Source: an uncultured Bacteroidia bacterium (lineage in GTDB: Bacteria > Bacteroidota > Bacteroidia > Bacteroidales > UBA932). Taken from it: a DNA stretch of 64,000 nucleotides. Below, piece after piece: positions 40,775 to 49,952 of the stretch. The stretch is taken from assembly GCA_902801205.1 (NCBI GenBank), contig CADCHE010000005.1:62001-126000 (forward strand). The letters run 5' to 3'. How positions within the stretch are numbered: the first letter of the stretch is position 1; each line of letters begins with the position of its first letter. Both the position numbers and the translations under genes were made by a program. The notes beneath the pieces were generated by a model. It ran no database searches. It was given only the letters and a program-made list of their open reading frames with translations, and was not told the DNA's origin.

Positions 40775-43681
40775 TCAATACCCGAAGATATCCTCGAGGG
40801 TCAGGAAGGTGACGGGGCCGAGGGTGGAGACGAAGTCCATGTCGAAGTCCTCCGCATCGCCCAGGAAGCCGTAGGCATACGTGCGGCCGGCGATCCACTG
40901 CCGCTGCACCGCCTTGACATCCTCCAGCGTCATGTCCTGCACCTGCTCGAAGACCGCTTTGTTACGGTCCTCCGTCAGCCCGAGGTCCTCCAGGTCGAGC
41001 CAGGCGTACAAGACATCCAGGCCGGTCGTCCGGTTCGTACGCAGGGTGGAGACCAGGCCGGACTTCGCCACCTGGAACGCCTCCTCCGAAGCGGGCATCT
41101 GCTCGATGATCTCGTCGAAGCCCTCCACGGCCGCCTTCAGCTTGTCGTTCTGCGACGCGATGAACGCCGTGAAGATATAGTCGTCATCCTTGTAATCGGG
41201 CGTCCGCAGCAGGGCGGAAGCGGAATAGGCCAGGGCGCGGGCCTCGCGCATCTCCTGGAAGACGATACCGTTCATGCCGGCGCCGAAATACTGGTTGAAC
41301 AGCATCGTGGCAGCATCGTGGCGGACATCGAACTTCTCGCCGCGGTCGGAATACTGCATGTAGTAGAACTGGTTGGCCTTGTAAGGTGCCAGATAGACCG
41401 CCGGCGCGTCGACCCTGCGGTGGACGGGAATCGTCTTCTGCAGGGGCTGCGGGTGCTGCGCGCGGTCATGCACCTTGTCCAGGAGGCCCTCCACCGACGC
41501 CTGGGCCGACGGACCGTAATAGAGGACGTTGTGCTGCTTGTAGTAGAGGTCGCGCACCAGCGAGAGAAGTTCCTCGGAGGTGAGTGCGCGCACCTGGTCG
41601 TCGGTAAGGGTGGTGCGGGCGATGTACTCCGGGCCGTAGGTCAGGTATCGGCTCAGGGCCGCGTAGCAGGAGCGCTGCGAGAGCTTCTCGTCGGCGCGTT
41701 CCTTGAGGATGTCGCGCTTGAGGGAGGCGAGAACCTGCTCGTCGCCGACGGCATGGAGAACCAGGTCCTCCAGGATGCCGAACGCCTCGCCGACATGCTC
41801 GTCCAGGCCGGTGACGGAGAAGTGCGACTGGGTCGCGCCGGCGGTCAGGCGCCAGTTGCAGGCCAGCGCGTACATCTGCGCGGCGATCTGTTCAGCCGTA
41901 CGGGACGGCGTACCGAGGTAACCCAGGTAGCGGAACGCCAGGTTCAGCCGGGGATCCTCCTGCGTGCCGAGGTCATAGGAGCAGCCGAGGGTGGCGATGT
42001 CGTTGATACCGTTGCGTTTGTACAGCAGGCGCACGCCTTCGCCGAGGGCGGCGGTGGAGAGATCCTGCGAAAAATCGAGGAAGACCGGGTCGATCGGCAC
42101 CACTTCTGACTGCTGGATTTCCGTGAGGAAAGCGCTCTGTTTCTGGCGGTTGGTTTCGATGGGCGTGATGGCCGGAGCGGCGATCTTCTCAATGTTCGGA
42201 TCCGGGCCGATGTGCTTGAACGCAGCCACGTAGCTGTCGGCCCCCAGGAACTCGGAGGCCCAATCCGCCACCTGCCGGGCATCCACTTTCTCGAGGCGCT
42301 CCATCTGCAGGGCATCGTCCTTCCAGTCGTGTCCGGCGATGAAGGAGTTGACATACGACATCGCACGGCTGCGGTTCTGCTCCAGCTGCCGCATCCGGCC
42401 CAGCTTGAGGTTGTTGACGGACGCGCGCACAAGGCTGTCACCGAAGTCGCCCTTCCGCAGGCGTTCCACCTCGCCGAGCAGCAAGTCGCGGACCTCCTCC
42501 AGGGTCTGTCCCTCACGCGGGTAGCCGACCATCAGGAATTCCCCGTAGTCGGGACGGGTGTAGTTGAAGGCGTAGAAGTCACCGATTTTCTGCGACTTGA
42601 CCAGGTCGAGGTCGACCAGGCCGGCCTTGCCGTTGTAGAGGACGGCGCTGACGATGTCGCCCACTTCGCTGCGGCGGAAATCCTTCCCGCCCGGCGTCCG
42701 CCAGCCGATCATCACGAATTCCGCGTCGAGTCCGTACACGTCCTTGCGGACAGGCGCCGTCACCGGATCCTCCGGTTCGTATTCCAGCATCTTGATGTCC
42801 GGGTTCGGCTCCCAGTCCCCGAAGTATTTTTCGATGGCAGCCACGAAGGCATCCGGATCGAGGTCGCCGGAAGCACAGATCGCGATGTTGTTGGGCACAT
42901 AGAAGTTGCTCCGGTAGTTCTCGATGTTCACGATCGAAGGGTTCTTCAAGTGCTCCTGCGTGCCCAGGGTGGTCTGCAGCCCGTAGGGATGGCGGGCGAA
43001 CAGCACCGAGTCGATCGCCTCCATCGCCTTGGAGTCATCCTCCGTCAACGACATGTTCTTCTCTTCGTACACCGCTTCCAGTTCCGTGTGGAACCCGCGG
43101 ATCACCGGGTGACGGAAACGGTCGGCCTGGATGCGCGCCCAGTCGTCGACCCGGTTGGCCGGGATGTCCTCCGTATAGACCGTCATGTCGTTGGAAGTGA
43201 ACGCGTTGGTCCCTTCTGCGCCGATGATGGACATCAGTTTGTCATACTCGTTGGGGATGGCGATCTTGGACGCTTCGTAGCTGACCGAGTCGATCCGGTG
43301 ATAGAGCGCCGCGCGCTCCCCTTCGTCCGTCAGGGTGCGGTAGGTCTCGAACAGGGCCCGGATGGTGTCCAGCAGCGGTTTCTCGGCAGCGTAGTCCGAG
43401 GTGCCGAAATGCTCGGTGCCCTTGAACATCAGATGCTCCAGATAATGGGCCAGGCCCGTGGTCTCGTGGGGATCGTTCTTGCTGCCCACGCGGACAGCGA
43501 TGAAGGTCTGCAGGCGGGGCGTTTCCTTGTTGACGCTCATGTACACCTTCAGCCCGTTGTCCAGGGTATAGATCTTCGTGCCGAGCGGGTCGCCCTTCAC
43601 CGTTTCGTACCGGTACTTCCCGCAGGAGACGGCCGCCGTCGCCACCAAGGCGAAGAGGGCCCATGTCAAGATTCGTTTCAT
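40775..43681 (-). CDS. M16-family zinc peptidase lipoprotein (insulinase-like, two-domain)
   Basis: A 968-residue periplasmic or surface lipoprotein with lipobox T-A-A-V-S-C at Cys20. The inverted zinc motif is H79-Y-L-E82-H83 in [18 protein letters not shown], and the distal Glu region is [12 protein letters not shown]. Two tandem M16 halves are present; the second half (from about 520) lacks the metal ligands, as usual. Such enzymes degrade peptides inside a clam-shell chamber. The ATG at 43681 is preferred over 43687 (M-F-M). It converges on repeat copy B. Confidence 0.94.
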   Translation of the reverse strand: MKRILTWALFALVATAAVSCGKYRYETVKGDPLGTKIYTLDNGLKVYMSVNKETPRLQTFIAVRVGSKNDPHETTGLAHYLEHLMFKGTEHFGTSDYAAEKPLLDTIRALFETYRTLTDEGERAALYHRIDSVSYEASKIAIPNEYDKLMSIIGAEGTNAFTSNDMTVYTEDIPANRVDDWARIQADRFRHPVIRGFHTELEAVYEEKNMSLTEDDSKAMEAIDSVLFARHPYGLQTTLGTQEHLKNPSIVNIENYRSNFYVPNNIAICASGDLDPDAFVAAIEKYFGDWEPNPDIKMLEYEPEDPVTAPVRKDVYGLDAEFVMIGWRTPGGKDFRRSEVGDIVSAVLYNGKAGLVDLDLVKSQKIGDFYAFNYTRPDYGEFLMVGYPREGQTLEEVRDLLLGEVERLRKGDFGDSLVRASVNNLKLGRMRQLEQNRSRAMSYVNSFIAGHDWKDDALQMERLEKVDARQVADWASEFLGADSYVAAFKHIGPDPNIEKIAAPAITPIETNRQKQSAFLTEIQQSEVVPIDPVFLDFSQDLSTAALGEGVRLLYKRNGINDIATLGCSYDLGTQEDPRLNLAFRYLGYLGTPSRTAEQIAAQMYALACNWRLTAGATQSHFSVTGLDEHVGEAFGILEDLVLHAVGDEQVLASLKRDILKERADEKLSQRSCYAALSRYLTYGPEYIARTTLTDDQVRALTSEELLSLVRDLYYKQHNVLYYGPSAQASVEGLLDKVHDRAQHPQPLQKTIPVHRRVDAPAVYLAPYKANQFYYMQYSDRGEKFDVRHDAATMLFNQYFGAGMNGIVFQEMREARALAYSASALLRTPDYKDDDYIFTAFIASQNDKLKAAVEGFDEIIEQMPASEEAFQVAKSGLVSTLRTNRTTGLDVLYAWLDLEDLGLTEDRNKAVFEQVQDMTLEDVKAVQRQWIAGRTYAYGFLGDAEDFDMDFVSTLGPVTFLTLEDIFGY

Positions 43682-43708
43682 AAACATTTATGTACTTGTT
43701 TCTTTGGA

Positions 43709-43716
43709 CAAACCTA
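43709..43716 (-). promoter_or_regulatory. -7 promoter element of the M16 peptidase gene
   Basis: On the minus strand this reads TAGGTTTG, matching TAnnTTTG, 28 bases before the start codon. It is divergent from the smpB promoter 33 bases away. Confidence 0.55.
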
Positions 43717-43748
43717 CGCATTTTCGGTCGCTTGCGCAAGAAAATCGC

Positions 43749-43756
43749 TATATTTG
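43749..43756 (+). promoter_or_regulatory. -7 promoter element of smpB
   Basis: TATATTTG followed by C matches the consensus and lies only ten bases before the smpB ATG at 43767, predicting an unusually short 5' untranslated region. Confidence 0.6.
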
Positions 43757-43766
43757 CAGTCCCATC

Positions 43767-44222
43767 ATGGCGAAACAGAAGGAACATAAGGTGGAAATCC
43801 GCAACAAGAGGGCCTCGTTCGACTACGAGTTCCTGGAGACCTACGTGGCCGGCATCGTGCTCGTCGGGACGGAGATCAAGTCGATCCGCGCGGGCAAGGC
43901 CTCGCTCGTCGACGCCTATTGCTACTTCGTCGGGAACGAACTGTTCGTCAAGGGGATGAACGTCGCCACCTACTTCTGGGGATCCTGGGGGCAGCACGAA
44001 CCGCTGCGTGACCGCAAGCTGCTGCTGACCCGCCGGGAACTGCGCCACCTCCATCAGTCCGTCAAAGAGAAAGGCCTCACCATCGTCGCGACGAAACTGT
44101 TCATCAGCGACGAAGGCTATGCCAAGCTGGTGGTCGCCCTGGCACGGGGCAAGAAAGAATTCGACAAGCGCCACACGATCAAGGAAAAAGACATGCGCCG
44201 GGAAATGGACCGCGGCGAATGA
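43767..44222 (+). CDS. smpB: SsrA-binding protein SmpB
   Basis: This 151-residue tmRNA-binding protein is needed for rescue of stalled ribosomes. It has [31 protein letters not shown], then SLVDAYCYF and the C-terminal basic tail ([21 protein letters not shown]) that enters the mRNA channel. The frame is open upstream to 43578, but the promoter and family alignment support 43767. ssrA itself was not seen in the window. Confidence 0.97.
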   Translation: MAKQKEHKVEIRNKRASFDYEFLETYVAGIVLVGTEIKSIRAGKASLVDAYCYFVGNELFVKGMNVATYFWGSWGQHEPLRDRKLLLTRRELRHLHQSVKEKGLTIVATKLFISDEGYAKLVVALARGKKEFDKRHTIKEKDMRREMDRGE

Positions 44223-44237
44223 TAATACCACATAGAA

Positions 44238-45611
44238 ATGATAACGATTCTCCATCGAGTGGCGGCCGTCGCCGTCCTCTTCGCCCTCGTTGGCTGCGAC
44301 GGCGGGCATTCTGATATCGTCAGGCCCAACAAGGTCCAGCGCGACTGGGCCGAAGCCGAGATCGGCGTACTGATCCATTATGACATGCAGGTTTTCCGGC
44401 CGGATTATGTCTGGCGGAGGTACGGCTCGCATCCCGACCCGTCCGCCTTCAACCCCACCGACCTGGACACCGACCAGTGGATGGAAGCCGCCGCCGCCCT
44501 GGGCGCCCGATACGCCGTCCTGGTGGCCAAGCACGGAAGCGGATTCAGCCTGTGGCCCACGGAGGCCCACGCATACAGCGTCAAGAACAGCCCGTGGAAG
44601 GACGGCAAGGGAGACATCGTGGCCGACTTCGTGGCCTCCTGCCGCAAATACGGCATCCGGCCGGGCATCTATGCGAACACCAATGCCAACGGCTACCTCC
44701 ACACCGACCGCGGCATCGTCCGGGAAGGCGGGCCCGTCACCCAGAAGGAGTACAACGCCGTCGTGGCGAAGCAGCTGACGGAACTTTGGAGCAACTACGG
44801 CGACCTCTTCGAGATCTGGTTCGACGGCGGCGTCCTCACGCCCAGGGAAGGCGGGGCGGACGTGCTTCCCCTCGTGCGGAAGCTGCAGCCCGACGCAATC
44901 GCCTTCCAGGGTCCGTACGGACACGAGAACCTGATCCGCTGGGTCGGCAACGAGCAGGGAACGGCGCCGGACCCCTGCTGGGCCACGGCCGATTCCACCA
45001 CGACCTCCGACGGCATCCTCGCCGTCAGCGGCCTCCACGGACGCCCGGACGCCCCCTTCTGGTGCCCCGGAGAATCCGATTTCACCCTGCGCTACAATTC
45101 CTCCTTCGAGGGCGGATGGTTCTGGCACGAAGGGGAGGACAGCCTGATGTTCTCCGTTGAACAGCTGATGGAAAAATACGAGACCAGCGTCGGACGCAAC
45201 ACCAACATGCTGCTCGGCATCGTCATCGACACGGCAGGGAGGGTCCCCCAAGCCGACTTCCGGCGGATTTCGGAATTCGGAGCGGCCATCCGGGAGCGCT
45301 ACGGCCACCCGGACCTCTGCACGTCAGGAAGGGGGAAAAGGCTTTCCCTGAAGGCCCGCCGGCCCCTGAATGTCGACCGCATCGTCCTGCAGGAAGACAT
45401 CGCCCGGGGGGAACGCGTCCTCTCCTGGCACGTGGAAGGCTTGCTGTCCGACGGATCCGTCCGCACCCTCTGCGAGGGCACCAACATCGGCCACAAGCGG
45501 ATCGCCCGCTTCGGGCCCGTCGAAGTCACGGCCCTGCGCTTCGTCGCCGACGGATACAAGGCGAGGCCCCGCATCCGCACCTTCGCGGCATACGGGGCCC
45601 CGGAAAACTGA
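44238..45611 (+). CDS. Alpha-L-fucosidase, GH29
   Basis: A 457-residue exported lipoprotein (lipobox A-L-V-G-C). The GH29 barrel follows: EIGVLIHYDMQVF, AKHGSGFSLWPT (His), and nucleophile Asp196 in LFEIWFDGG. A C-terminal beta-sandwich starts near residue 355 (LSLKARRPLNVDRIVLQEDI). GH29 enzymes release alpha-linked fucose; the domain plan resembles subfamily B, which prefers branched 1,3/1,4-linked fucose, but this is an inference. It starts 15 bases after smpB and may be read from the same promoter. Confidence 0.92.
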   Translation: MITILHRVAAVAVLFALVGCDGGHSDIVRPNKVQRDWAEAEIGVLIHYDMQVFRPDYVWRRYGSHPDPSAFNPTDLDTDQWMEAAAALGARYAVLVAKHGSGFSLWPTEAHAYSVKNSPWKDGKGDIVADFVASCRKYGIRPGIYANTNANGYLHTDRGIVREGGPVTQKEYNAVVAKQLTELWSNYGDLFEIWFDGGVLTPREGGADVLPLVRKLQPDAIAFQGPYGHENLIRWVGNEQGTAPDPCWATADSTTTSDGILAVSGLHGRPDAPFWCPGESDFTLRYNSSFEGGWFWHEGEDSLMFSVEQLMEKYETSVGRNTNMLLGIVIDTAGRVPQADFRRISEFGAAIRERYGHPDLCTSGRGKRLSLKARRPLNVDRIVLQEDIARGERVLSWHVEGLLSDGSVRTLCEGTNIGHKRIARFGPVEVTALRFVADGYKARPRIRTFAAYGAPEN

Positions 45612-45616
45612 CAGGG

Positions 45617-46963
45617 CTACAGCCCGAACGCTTCGCGGATCCGCGCGACGTCGTCGAGTTTCTCCCAGCCGAAGAACTGCACCGTCTCTTCCACTTCCTT
45701 TCCGCCGCGGACCAGCTTCATCTTCTTACAGTACGGCTTGCGGCCGAAATGGCCGTAGGCGGCCGTGGGTGCATAGATCGGGTTCTTCAGGGCGAATCGC
45801 TCGACGATGGCGGCTGGGCGCAGGTCGAACAGCTCCTCCGCCTTCCGGGCGATGAACGTGTCGACTTCCGCGGGGGAAAGCCCCTTCAAGGCCTCGCAAT
45901 CGCGGTTCGCCGTCCCGTACGTATCCACGAAGAAGCTGACCGGACGGGCCACGCCGATGGCGTAGGCCACCTGCACGAGCATTTCCTGTGCGACGCCGGC
46001 GGCCACCATGTTCTTGGCGATGTGCCGGGCGGCGTAGGCCGCACTGCGGTCGACCTTCGACGGGTCCTTGCCGGAGAAGCAGCCGCCCCCGTGGGCGCCT
46101 TTCCCGCCGTAGGTATCGACGATGATCTTCCGGCCGGTCAGGCCCGTGTCGCCGTTCGGACCGCCGATCACGAACTTGCCCGTCGGGTTGACATGCAGGA
46201 TGAAATCATCCTGGAACAAGGCGGCGGTCTGCGCCGGGAGGGCCGCTTTCACCCGGGGCAGGAGGATCTTCCGGACGTCGCGCTCGATCTGCGCGCGCAT
46301 CGCCGCGTCGGCCTCCTCCGCGCCGAGGCGCGCCACGGCTTCCGCATAGGTGCGGACGCCCGTTTCCGGCGCCGCGAATTCATCGTGCTGGGTGGAGAGG
46401 ACGATCGTATGGATGCGCACCGGGCGGTGGTTGCCGTCGTACTCGACGGTGTACTGGGACTTGGCGTCGGGGCGCAGGTAAGGCATGAGCTGCGGTTCGT
46501 TGTGGCGGATGTCGGCCAGGATGCGGAGCGTCAGGTGCGACAGGTACAGCGGCAGGGGCATGTAGTCTTCCGTATCGCGGCAGGCATAGCCGAACATCAT
46601 GCCCTGGTCGCCGGCGCCCTGGTCCTCGGGCTTTTCGCGGCGGACGCCGCGGCCGATGTCGCCGCTCTGCTCGTGGATGGCGGAAAGCACACCGCACGAA
46701 TTGCCGTCGAACATGTATTCCGCCTTGTCGTAGCCGATACGCTTGATGGTGTCGCGCACGACGGTCTGGATGTCGACATAGGCATCTTCCGTGCTGACTT
46801 CGCCGCCGACGACCACCAGTCCGGTGGAGCAGAAGGTTTCACAGGCAACGTGTGCGTCAGGGTCCTGGCGGAGGAATTCGTCAAGGATGGCGTCTGAGAT
46901 CTGGTCGGCCACTTTGTCCGGGTGGCCCTCGGAAACGGATTCCGAAGTAAAGAGGTAGTTCAT
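45617..46963 (-). CDS. metK: S-adenosylmethionine synthetase
   Basis: This 448-residue enzyme makes SAM from ATP and methionine. Signatures are [32 protein letters not shown] and [25 protein letters not shown]. It is somewhat longer than E. coli MetK, with an insertion near residues 195-260 ([20 protein letters not shown]...) often seen in Bacteroidota. A SAM-II-type riboswitch directly abuts its start codon, implying feedback by its product. The gene is transcribed away from the phosphoesterase gene. Confidence 0.97.
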   Translation of the reverse strand: MNYLFTSESVSEGHPDKVADQISDAILDEFLRQDPDAHVACETFCSTGLVVVGGEVSTEDAYVDIQTVVRDTIKRIGYDKAEYMFDGNSCGVLSAIHEQSGDIGRGVRREKPEDQGAGDQGMMFGYACRDTEDYMPLPLYLSHLTLRILADIRHNEPQLMPYLRPDAKSQYTVEYDGNHRPVRIHTIVLSTQHDEFAAPETGVRTYAEAVARLGAEEADAAMRAQIERDVRKILLPRVKAALPAQTAALFQDDFILHVNPTGKFVIGGPNGDTGLTGRKIIVDTYGGKGAHGGGCFSGKDPSKVDRSAAYAARHIAKNMVAAGVAQEMLVQVAYAIGVARPVSFFVDTYGTANRDCEALKGLSPAEVDTFIARKAEELFDLRPAAIVERFALKNPIYAPTAAYGHFGRKPYCKKMKLVRGGKEVEETVQFFGWEKLDDVARIREAFGL

Positions 46964-47015
46964 ATTTTTAGCATTTTTTTAGACTGAGGTTGCAAGCAGG
47001 CAAATCCATCCTCAG
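46964..47015 (-). ncRNA. SAM-II (SAM-alpha) type riboswitch in the metK leader
   Basis: On the minus strand a 6-bp P1 stem CTGAGG/CCTCAG (47010-47015 with 46984-46989) encloses a loop with GGATTTGCC and CTTGCAA. It is followed by TCTAAAAAAAT and GCTAAAAAT. The invariant SAM-II bases (GATTTGCC, GCTTGCA before P1 closes, GCTAAAA) occur in the right order, and the 11-base spacing from P1 to GCTAAAA equals my recollection of the crystallised SAM-II RNA. The element ends immediately before the metK ATG. SAM-II aptamers sequester the ribosome site when SAM is bound; here there is no Shine-Dalgarno sequence to hide, so the start codon itself would be masked. Confidence 0.88.
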
Positions 47016-47028
47016 ATGTTAGCGGGGG

Positions 47029-47036
47029 CAAAGGTA
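47029..47036 (-). promoter_or_regulatory. -7 promoter element of metK
   Basis: On the minus strand this reads TACCTTTG followed by C, matching TAnnTTTG. The predicted transcript begins within a few bases of the P1 stem, so the leader consists almost entirely of the riboswitch. Confidence 0.65.
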
Positions 47037-47068
47037 GGTGGAAAAATTTCAAAATGCAAAATATTGTG

Positions 47069-47076
47069 TATCTTTG
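47069..47076 (+). promoter_or_regulatory. -7 promoter element of the phosphoesterase gene
   Basis: TATCTTTG fits the consensus, 28 bases before the ATG at 47104 and divergent from the metK promoter. Confidence 0.6.
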
Positions 47077-47103
47077 AAGATTAAACAAGCCTTCATGTGT
47101 GAA

Positions 47104-48867
47104 ATGAAAAAATACCCGTACTGGATATTAGCAGCAGCCCTGCTGGTGCTCACAGTGGCCTGCGGCCCTGCCAACAAGGTGGAGGATCCGGCCAAGACCG
47201 ACCCCAAGGAGGAGCAGACGCCCGTGCCGCCGCAGGAAGAAGACGGCGAGAAGATCGAGGGAACCGTCATCCTCCCGGAGAACAACGGCGCCGGTTTCGT
47301 CTCCGACGCAAAGACGGGCAAGGGCATCGCCGGCGTCACCGTCACGGACGGCTACACCTGCGTGCAGACGGACAAGAACGGTGTCTACCAGCTGAAATTC
47401 AACAGCTACGCGCGTGTCGTCTATGTCAGCGTCCCCGCTGCGTACAAGATTCCCCTTGACGAGCAGCGCCACTATCCGCAGATGTACAAGGCGCTTCCCG
47501 TGGGCAAGAGCCGGCTCGTCCGGAACGACTTCGTGCTGGAGCCGCTCGACAAGCCGGAAAAGCAGTTTACGATGATCATGATCGGTGACCCGCAGTGCAA
47601 GTCTTCCGCGCACGTCAACCGCTACCGCAACGAAACCATCGAAGACATCAAGGCGACGATCGCCGCCGGCCAGAAAGACGGCCGCTGGCTGCGTCCGTAC
47701 GCGATGACCCTGGGCGACATCGTACACGACAAGCCGAACCTCTGGAGCGACATGCGGAACTCCATGGCCAACGTCAAGGTGAACGACGAATACCTTCCGT
47801 TCTTCCAGTGCATCGGCAACCACGACCACAACGCAACGCGCACCGCCTCCGACTATGATGCCACGACGGACTTCGTGACCAACTTCGGGCCCGCGGACTA
47901 CTCCTTCGACCGCGGCGACGTCCACATCGTCGTGATGGACAACATCGTCGCAACGTCCTCGTCCGGCTCCACCTGGAGCTACGGCGCCGGATTCTCCGAC
48001 GCGCAGTACGAATGGCTGAAGCAGGACCTCGCCCTGGTTTCGGACAAGGACAAGAGGATGGTCTTCCTCTGCTGCCACATCCCCTTCCGCAGCGGCGCAG
48101 CTTCCGGCAGCGGCTCTTCGGTGAACAAGGACAAGCACTACGAGGACGTCCTCAAACTGCTGACGGCCTTCCACGAGGCGCACATCATGATCGGCCATAC
48201 GCACTATGCGCAGAACTGGATCCACACGGACTACGCCTGCAAGGGCGGACAGCCCGTCTACGAGCACATCCACCAGGCCGCCTGCGGCGCATGGTGGTCG
48301 GCCAATTCCAGTGTGTCCGGCGCCCCCAACGGCTACAACATCTATGAGATCGACGGGGCCTCCGTCGTGGATTGGGTGAACAAGGGCACCGGCCGGCCGC
48401 TCGACTACCAGCTGCGCGTCTACGACGGCAACCAGCTCTATTCGGGGACCAACGGATACAACTACAACTGGTTCCTGGCGTCCAACATCGGCGGAGAGGC
48501 CGGTATCAGCGCCCCGGGCTCCCCCCTGCTGAAAAACTGCTTCATCGCCGAGGTCTGGGACGATGACAGCCGGAACGTCACGGTCGAACTGTGGCAGGGC
48601 GGCAAGAAGCGGGGCGACTTCACGCGCCTGGACAACGGCACGATCGCAAACATCGCCCTCGCTTCCTTCTGGTTCAACGAGAAGAACAAGAACACCGCCA
48701 CCTACGCCAGCAAGACGGCCAGCCACTACTGGTTCTACAAGCCGGAGACCGGCGTCCCCACGGACGTCAAGGACTGGGAGGTGCGCGTCACGCGCCGGAT
48801 CCCTTCCAGCGGGAAGACGCACCTGTACACCCGCGGCGACTTCACCGTGGATTATTCTGAATTCTGA
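47104..48867 (+). CDS. Calcineurin-like phosphoesterase lipoprotein with N- and C-terminal accessory domains
   Basis: A 587-residue exported protein with lipobox T-V-A-C (Cys20) and an acidic linker (DPKEEQTPVPPQEEDGEK). Residues 60-160 form a carboxypeptidase-regulatory-like beta domain (GKGIAGVTVTDGYTCVQTDK). The metallophosphoesterase core has MIGDPQ, LGDIVHD, IGNHDHN, CCHIPF and IGHTHY. A beta-rich C-terminal domain follows from about residue 430. This three-part layout matches Metallophos_N/Metallophos/Metallophos_C proteins common in Bacteroidota; the substrate is unknown. The ATG at 47095 (three residues longer) is an alternative. Its stop overlaps the next start (TGATG). Confidence 0.9.
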   Translation: MKKYPYWILAAALLVLTVACGPANKVEDPAKTDPKEEQTPVPPQEEDGEKIEGTVILPENNGAGFVSDAKTGKGIAGVTVTDGYTCVQTDKNGVYQLKFNSYARVVYVSVPAAYKIPLDEQRHYPQMYKALPVGKSRLVRNDFVLEPLDKPEKQFTMIMIGDPQCKSSAHVNRYRNETIEDIKATIAAGQKDGRWLRPYAMTLGDIVHDKPNLWSDMRNSMANVKVNDEYLPFFQCIGNHDHNATRTASDYDATTDFVTNFGPADYSFDRGDVHIVVMDNIVATSSSGSTWSYGAGFSDAQYEWLKQDLALVSDKDKRMVFLCCHIPFRSGAASGSGSSVNKDKHYEDVLKLLTAFHEAHIMIGHTHYAQNWIHTDYACKGGQPVYEHIHQAACGAWWSANSSVSGAPNGYNIYEIDGASVVDWVNKGTGRPLDYQLRVYDGNQLYSGTNGYNYNWFLASNIGGEAGISAPGSPLLKNCFIAEVWDDDSRNVTVELWQGGKKRGDFTRLDNGTIANIALASFWFNEKNKNTATYASKTASHYWFYKPETGVPTDVKDWEVRVTRRIPSSGKTHLYTRGDFTVDYSEF

Positions 48868-49946
48868 TGAAAAAGTTCGCCCTTCACCTGCTGGCGCTGC
48901 TATGCGCCCTCTCCTGCGCGGAAGCCGGGTCTTCCGCCATTCCCGACGGCTATGTCATCGGGTTCTACAACGTGGAGAACCTCTTCGACGCCGCGCACGA
49001 CAAGGGGAAGAACGACTACGACTTCCTGCCCGACGGCGCCAACGGCTGGACGGCGGAACGCTATGCCCGCAAACGGGAGAACATCGCGTCCGTCATCCGT
49101 GCGATGAAGGAGGAGAACGGAGCCTGGCACACCCTCCTCGGACTTGCCGAGGTGGAGAACGACCAGGTGCTCGAAGACCTCCTGCAGGAGCCTTCCGTCG
49201 CCGAGGCCGGGTATGAATATGTCCACTTCGAAGGGCCGGACCGCCGCGGCATCGATTGCGCCCTCCTCTACCGTCCGCAAGAATTCACGCTCCTGGAGAA
49301 GCGCAGCATCCCCTACGACTTCGACTCGCCCGGCATCCGGTTCGAGATGACGCGTGACGAGATGCGCAACTTCCGCACGCGGGACGTCCTGATGGTCCGC
49401 GGGAAGATCGCCGGGGAGATGGTCGCCGTCTTCGTGGCGCACCTGCCCTCGCGCAAGGGAGAGAAAGCGGAGGAAACGCGCGCCCGCGGAGCGGAAATCA
49501 TCCATGAGAACGCCCTGGCGCTGATGCAGAAGCATCCAGGCATCAAGATCGTCGTGATGGGCGACATGAACGACGACCCTGAAGACCGGAGCCAGACGGA
49601 GTACCTCCACGCGAAGGCGACGAAAGAAGAGACGGGGGCGGCGGATTTCTATTCGCCGTTCATCTCCACCCTGCGGCGGGGCATCGGAACGCTCACCTAC
49701 CGCGGAGACTGGAACCTCTTCGACATCATCCTGGTGAACCAGGCCCTGGCGGATGCACCGGCGGGGTCGCTGCACATCGTACCGTGTGTCGCCGGGAAGT
49801 ACGACGGTTGCGTCTTCAAGAAGCCGTTCATGACCCAGCAGGAGGGGAAGTACAAAGGGTCGCCCAAGCGGACCTTCTCCGGCGAGACATTCCTGGACGG
49901 CTATTCCGACCATTATCCCACCTACATCGTCATTTCCAACAAGTAA
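48867..49946 (+). CDS. Endonuclease/exonuclease/phosphatase-fold exported protein
   Basis: This 359-residue protein has a signal peptide with a possible lipobox (CALSC at Cys17). EEP motifs are FYNVENLFD (Asn), GLAEVENDQVL (Glu), RRGIDCALLYRP, VAHLPSRKGE (His), VVMGDMNDDP (Asp/Asn) and YSDHYPTYIV (Asp-His). It differs from the EEP lipoprotein at 32821 and resembles Bacteroidota extracellular nuclease/phosphatase-like proteins. The start overlaps the preceding stop by one base, so both phosphohydrolases are probably made together, perhaps for phosphate scavenging. Confidence 0.87.
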   Translation: MKKFALHLLALLCALSCAEAGSSAIPDGYVIGFYNVENLFDAAHDKGKNDYDFLPDGANGWTAERYARKRENIASVIRAMKEENGAWHTLLGLAEVENDQVLEDLLQEPSVAEAGYEYVHFEGPDRRGIDCALLYRPQEFTLLEKRSIPYDFDSPGIRFEMTRDEMRNFRTRDVLMVRGKIAGEMVAVFVAHLPSRKGEKAEETRARGAEIIHENALALMQKHPGIKIVVMGDMNDDPEDRSQTEYLHAKATKEETGAADFYSPFISTLRRGIGTLTYRGDWNLFDIILVNQALADAPAGSLHIVPCVAGKYDGCVFKKPFMTQQEGKYKGSPKRTFSGETFLDGYSDHYPTYIVISNK

Positions 49947-49952
49947 ACGCCC

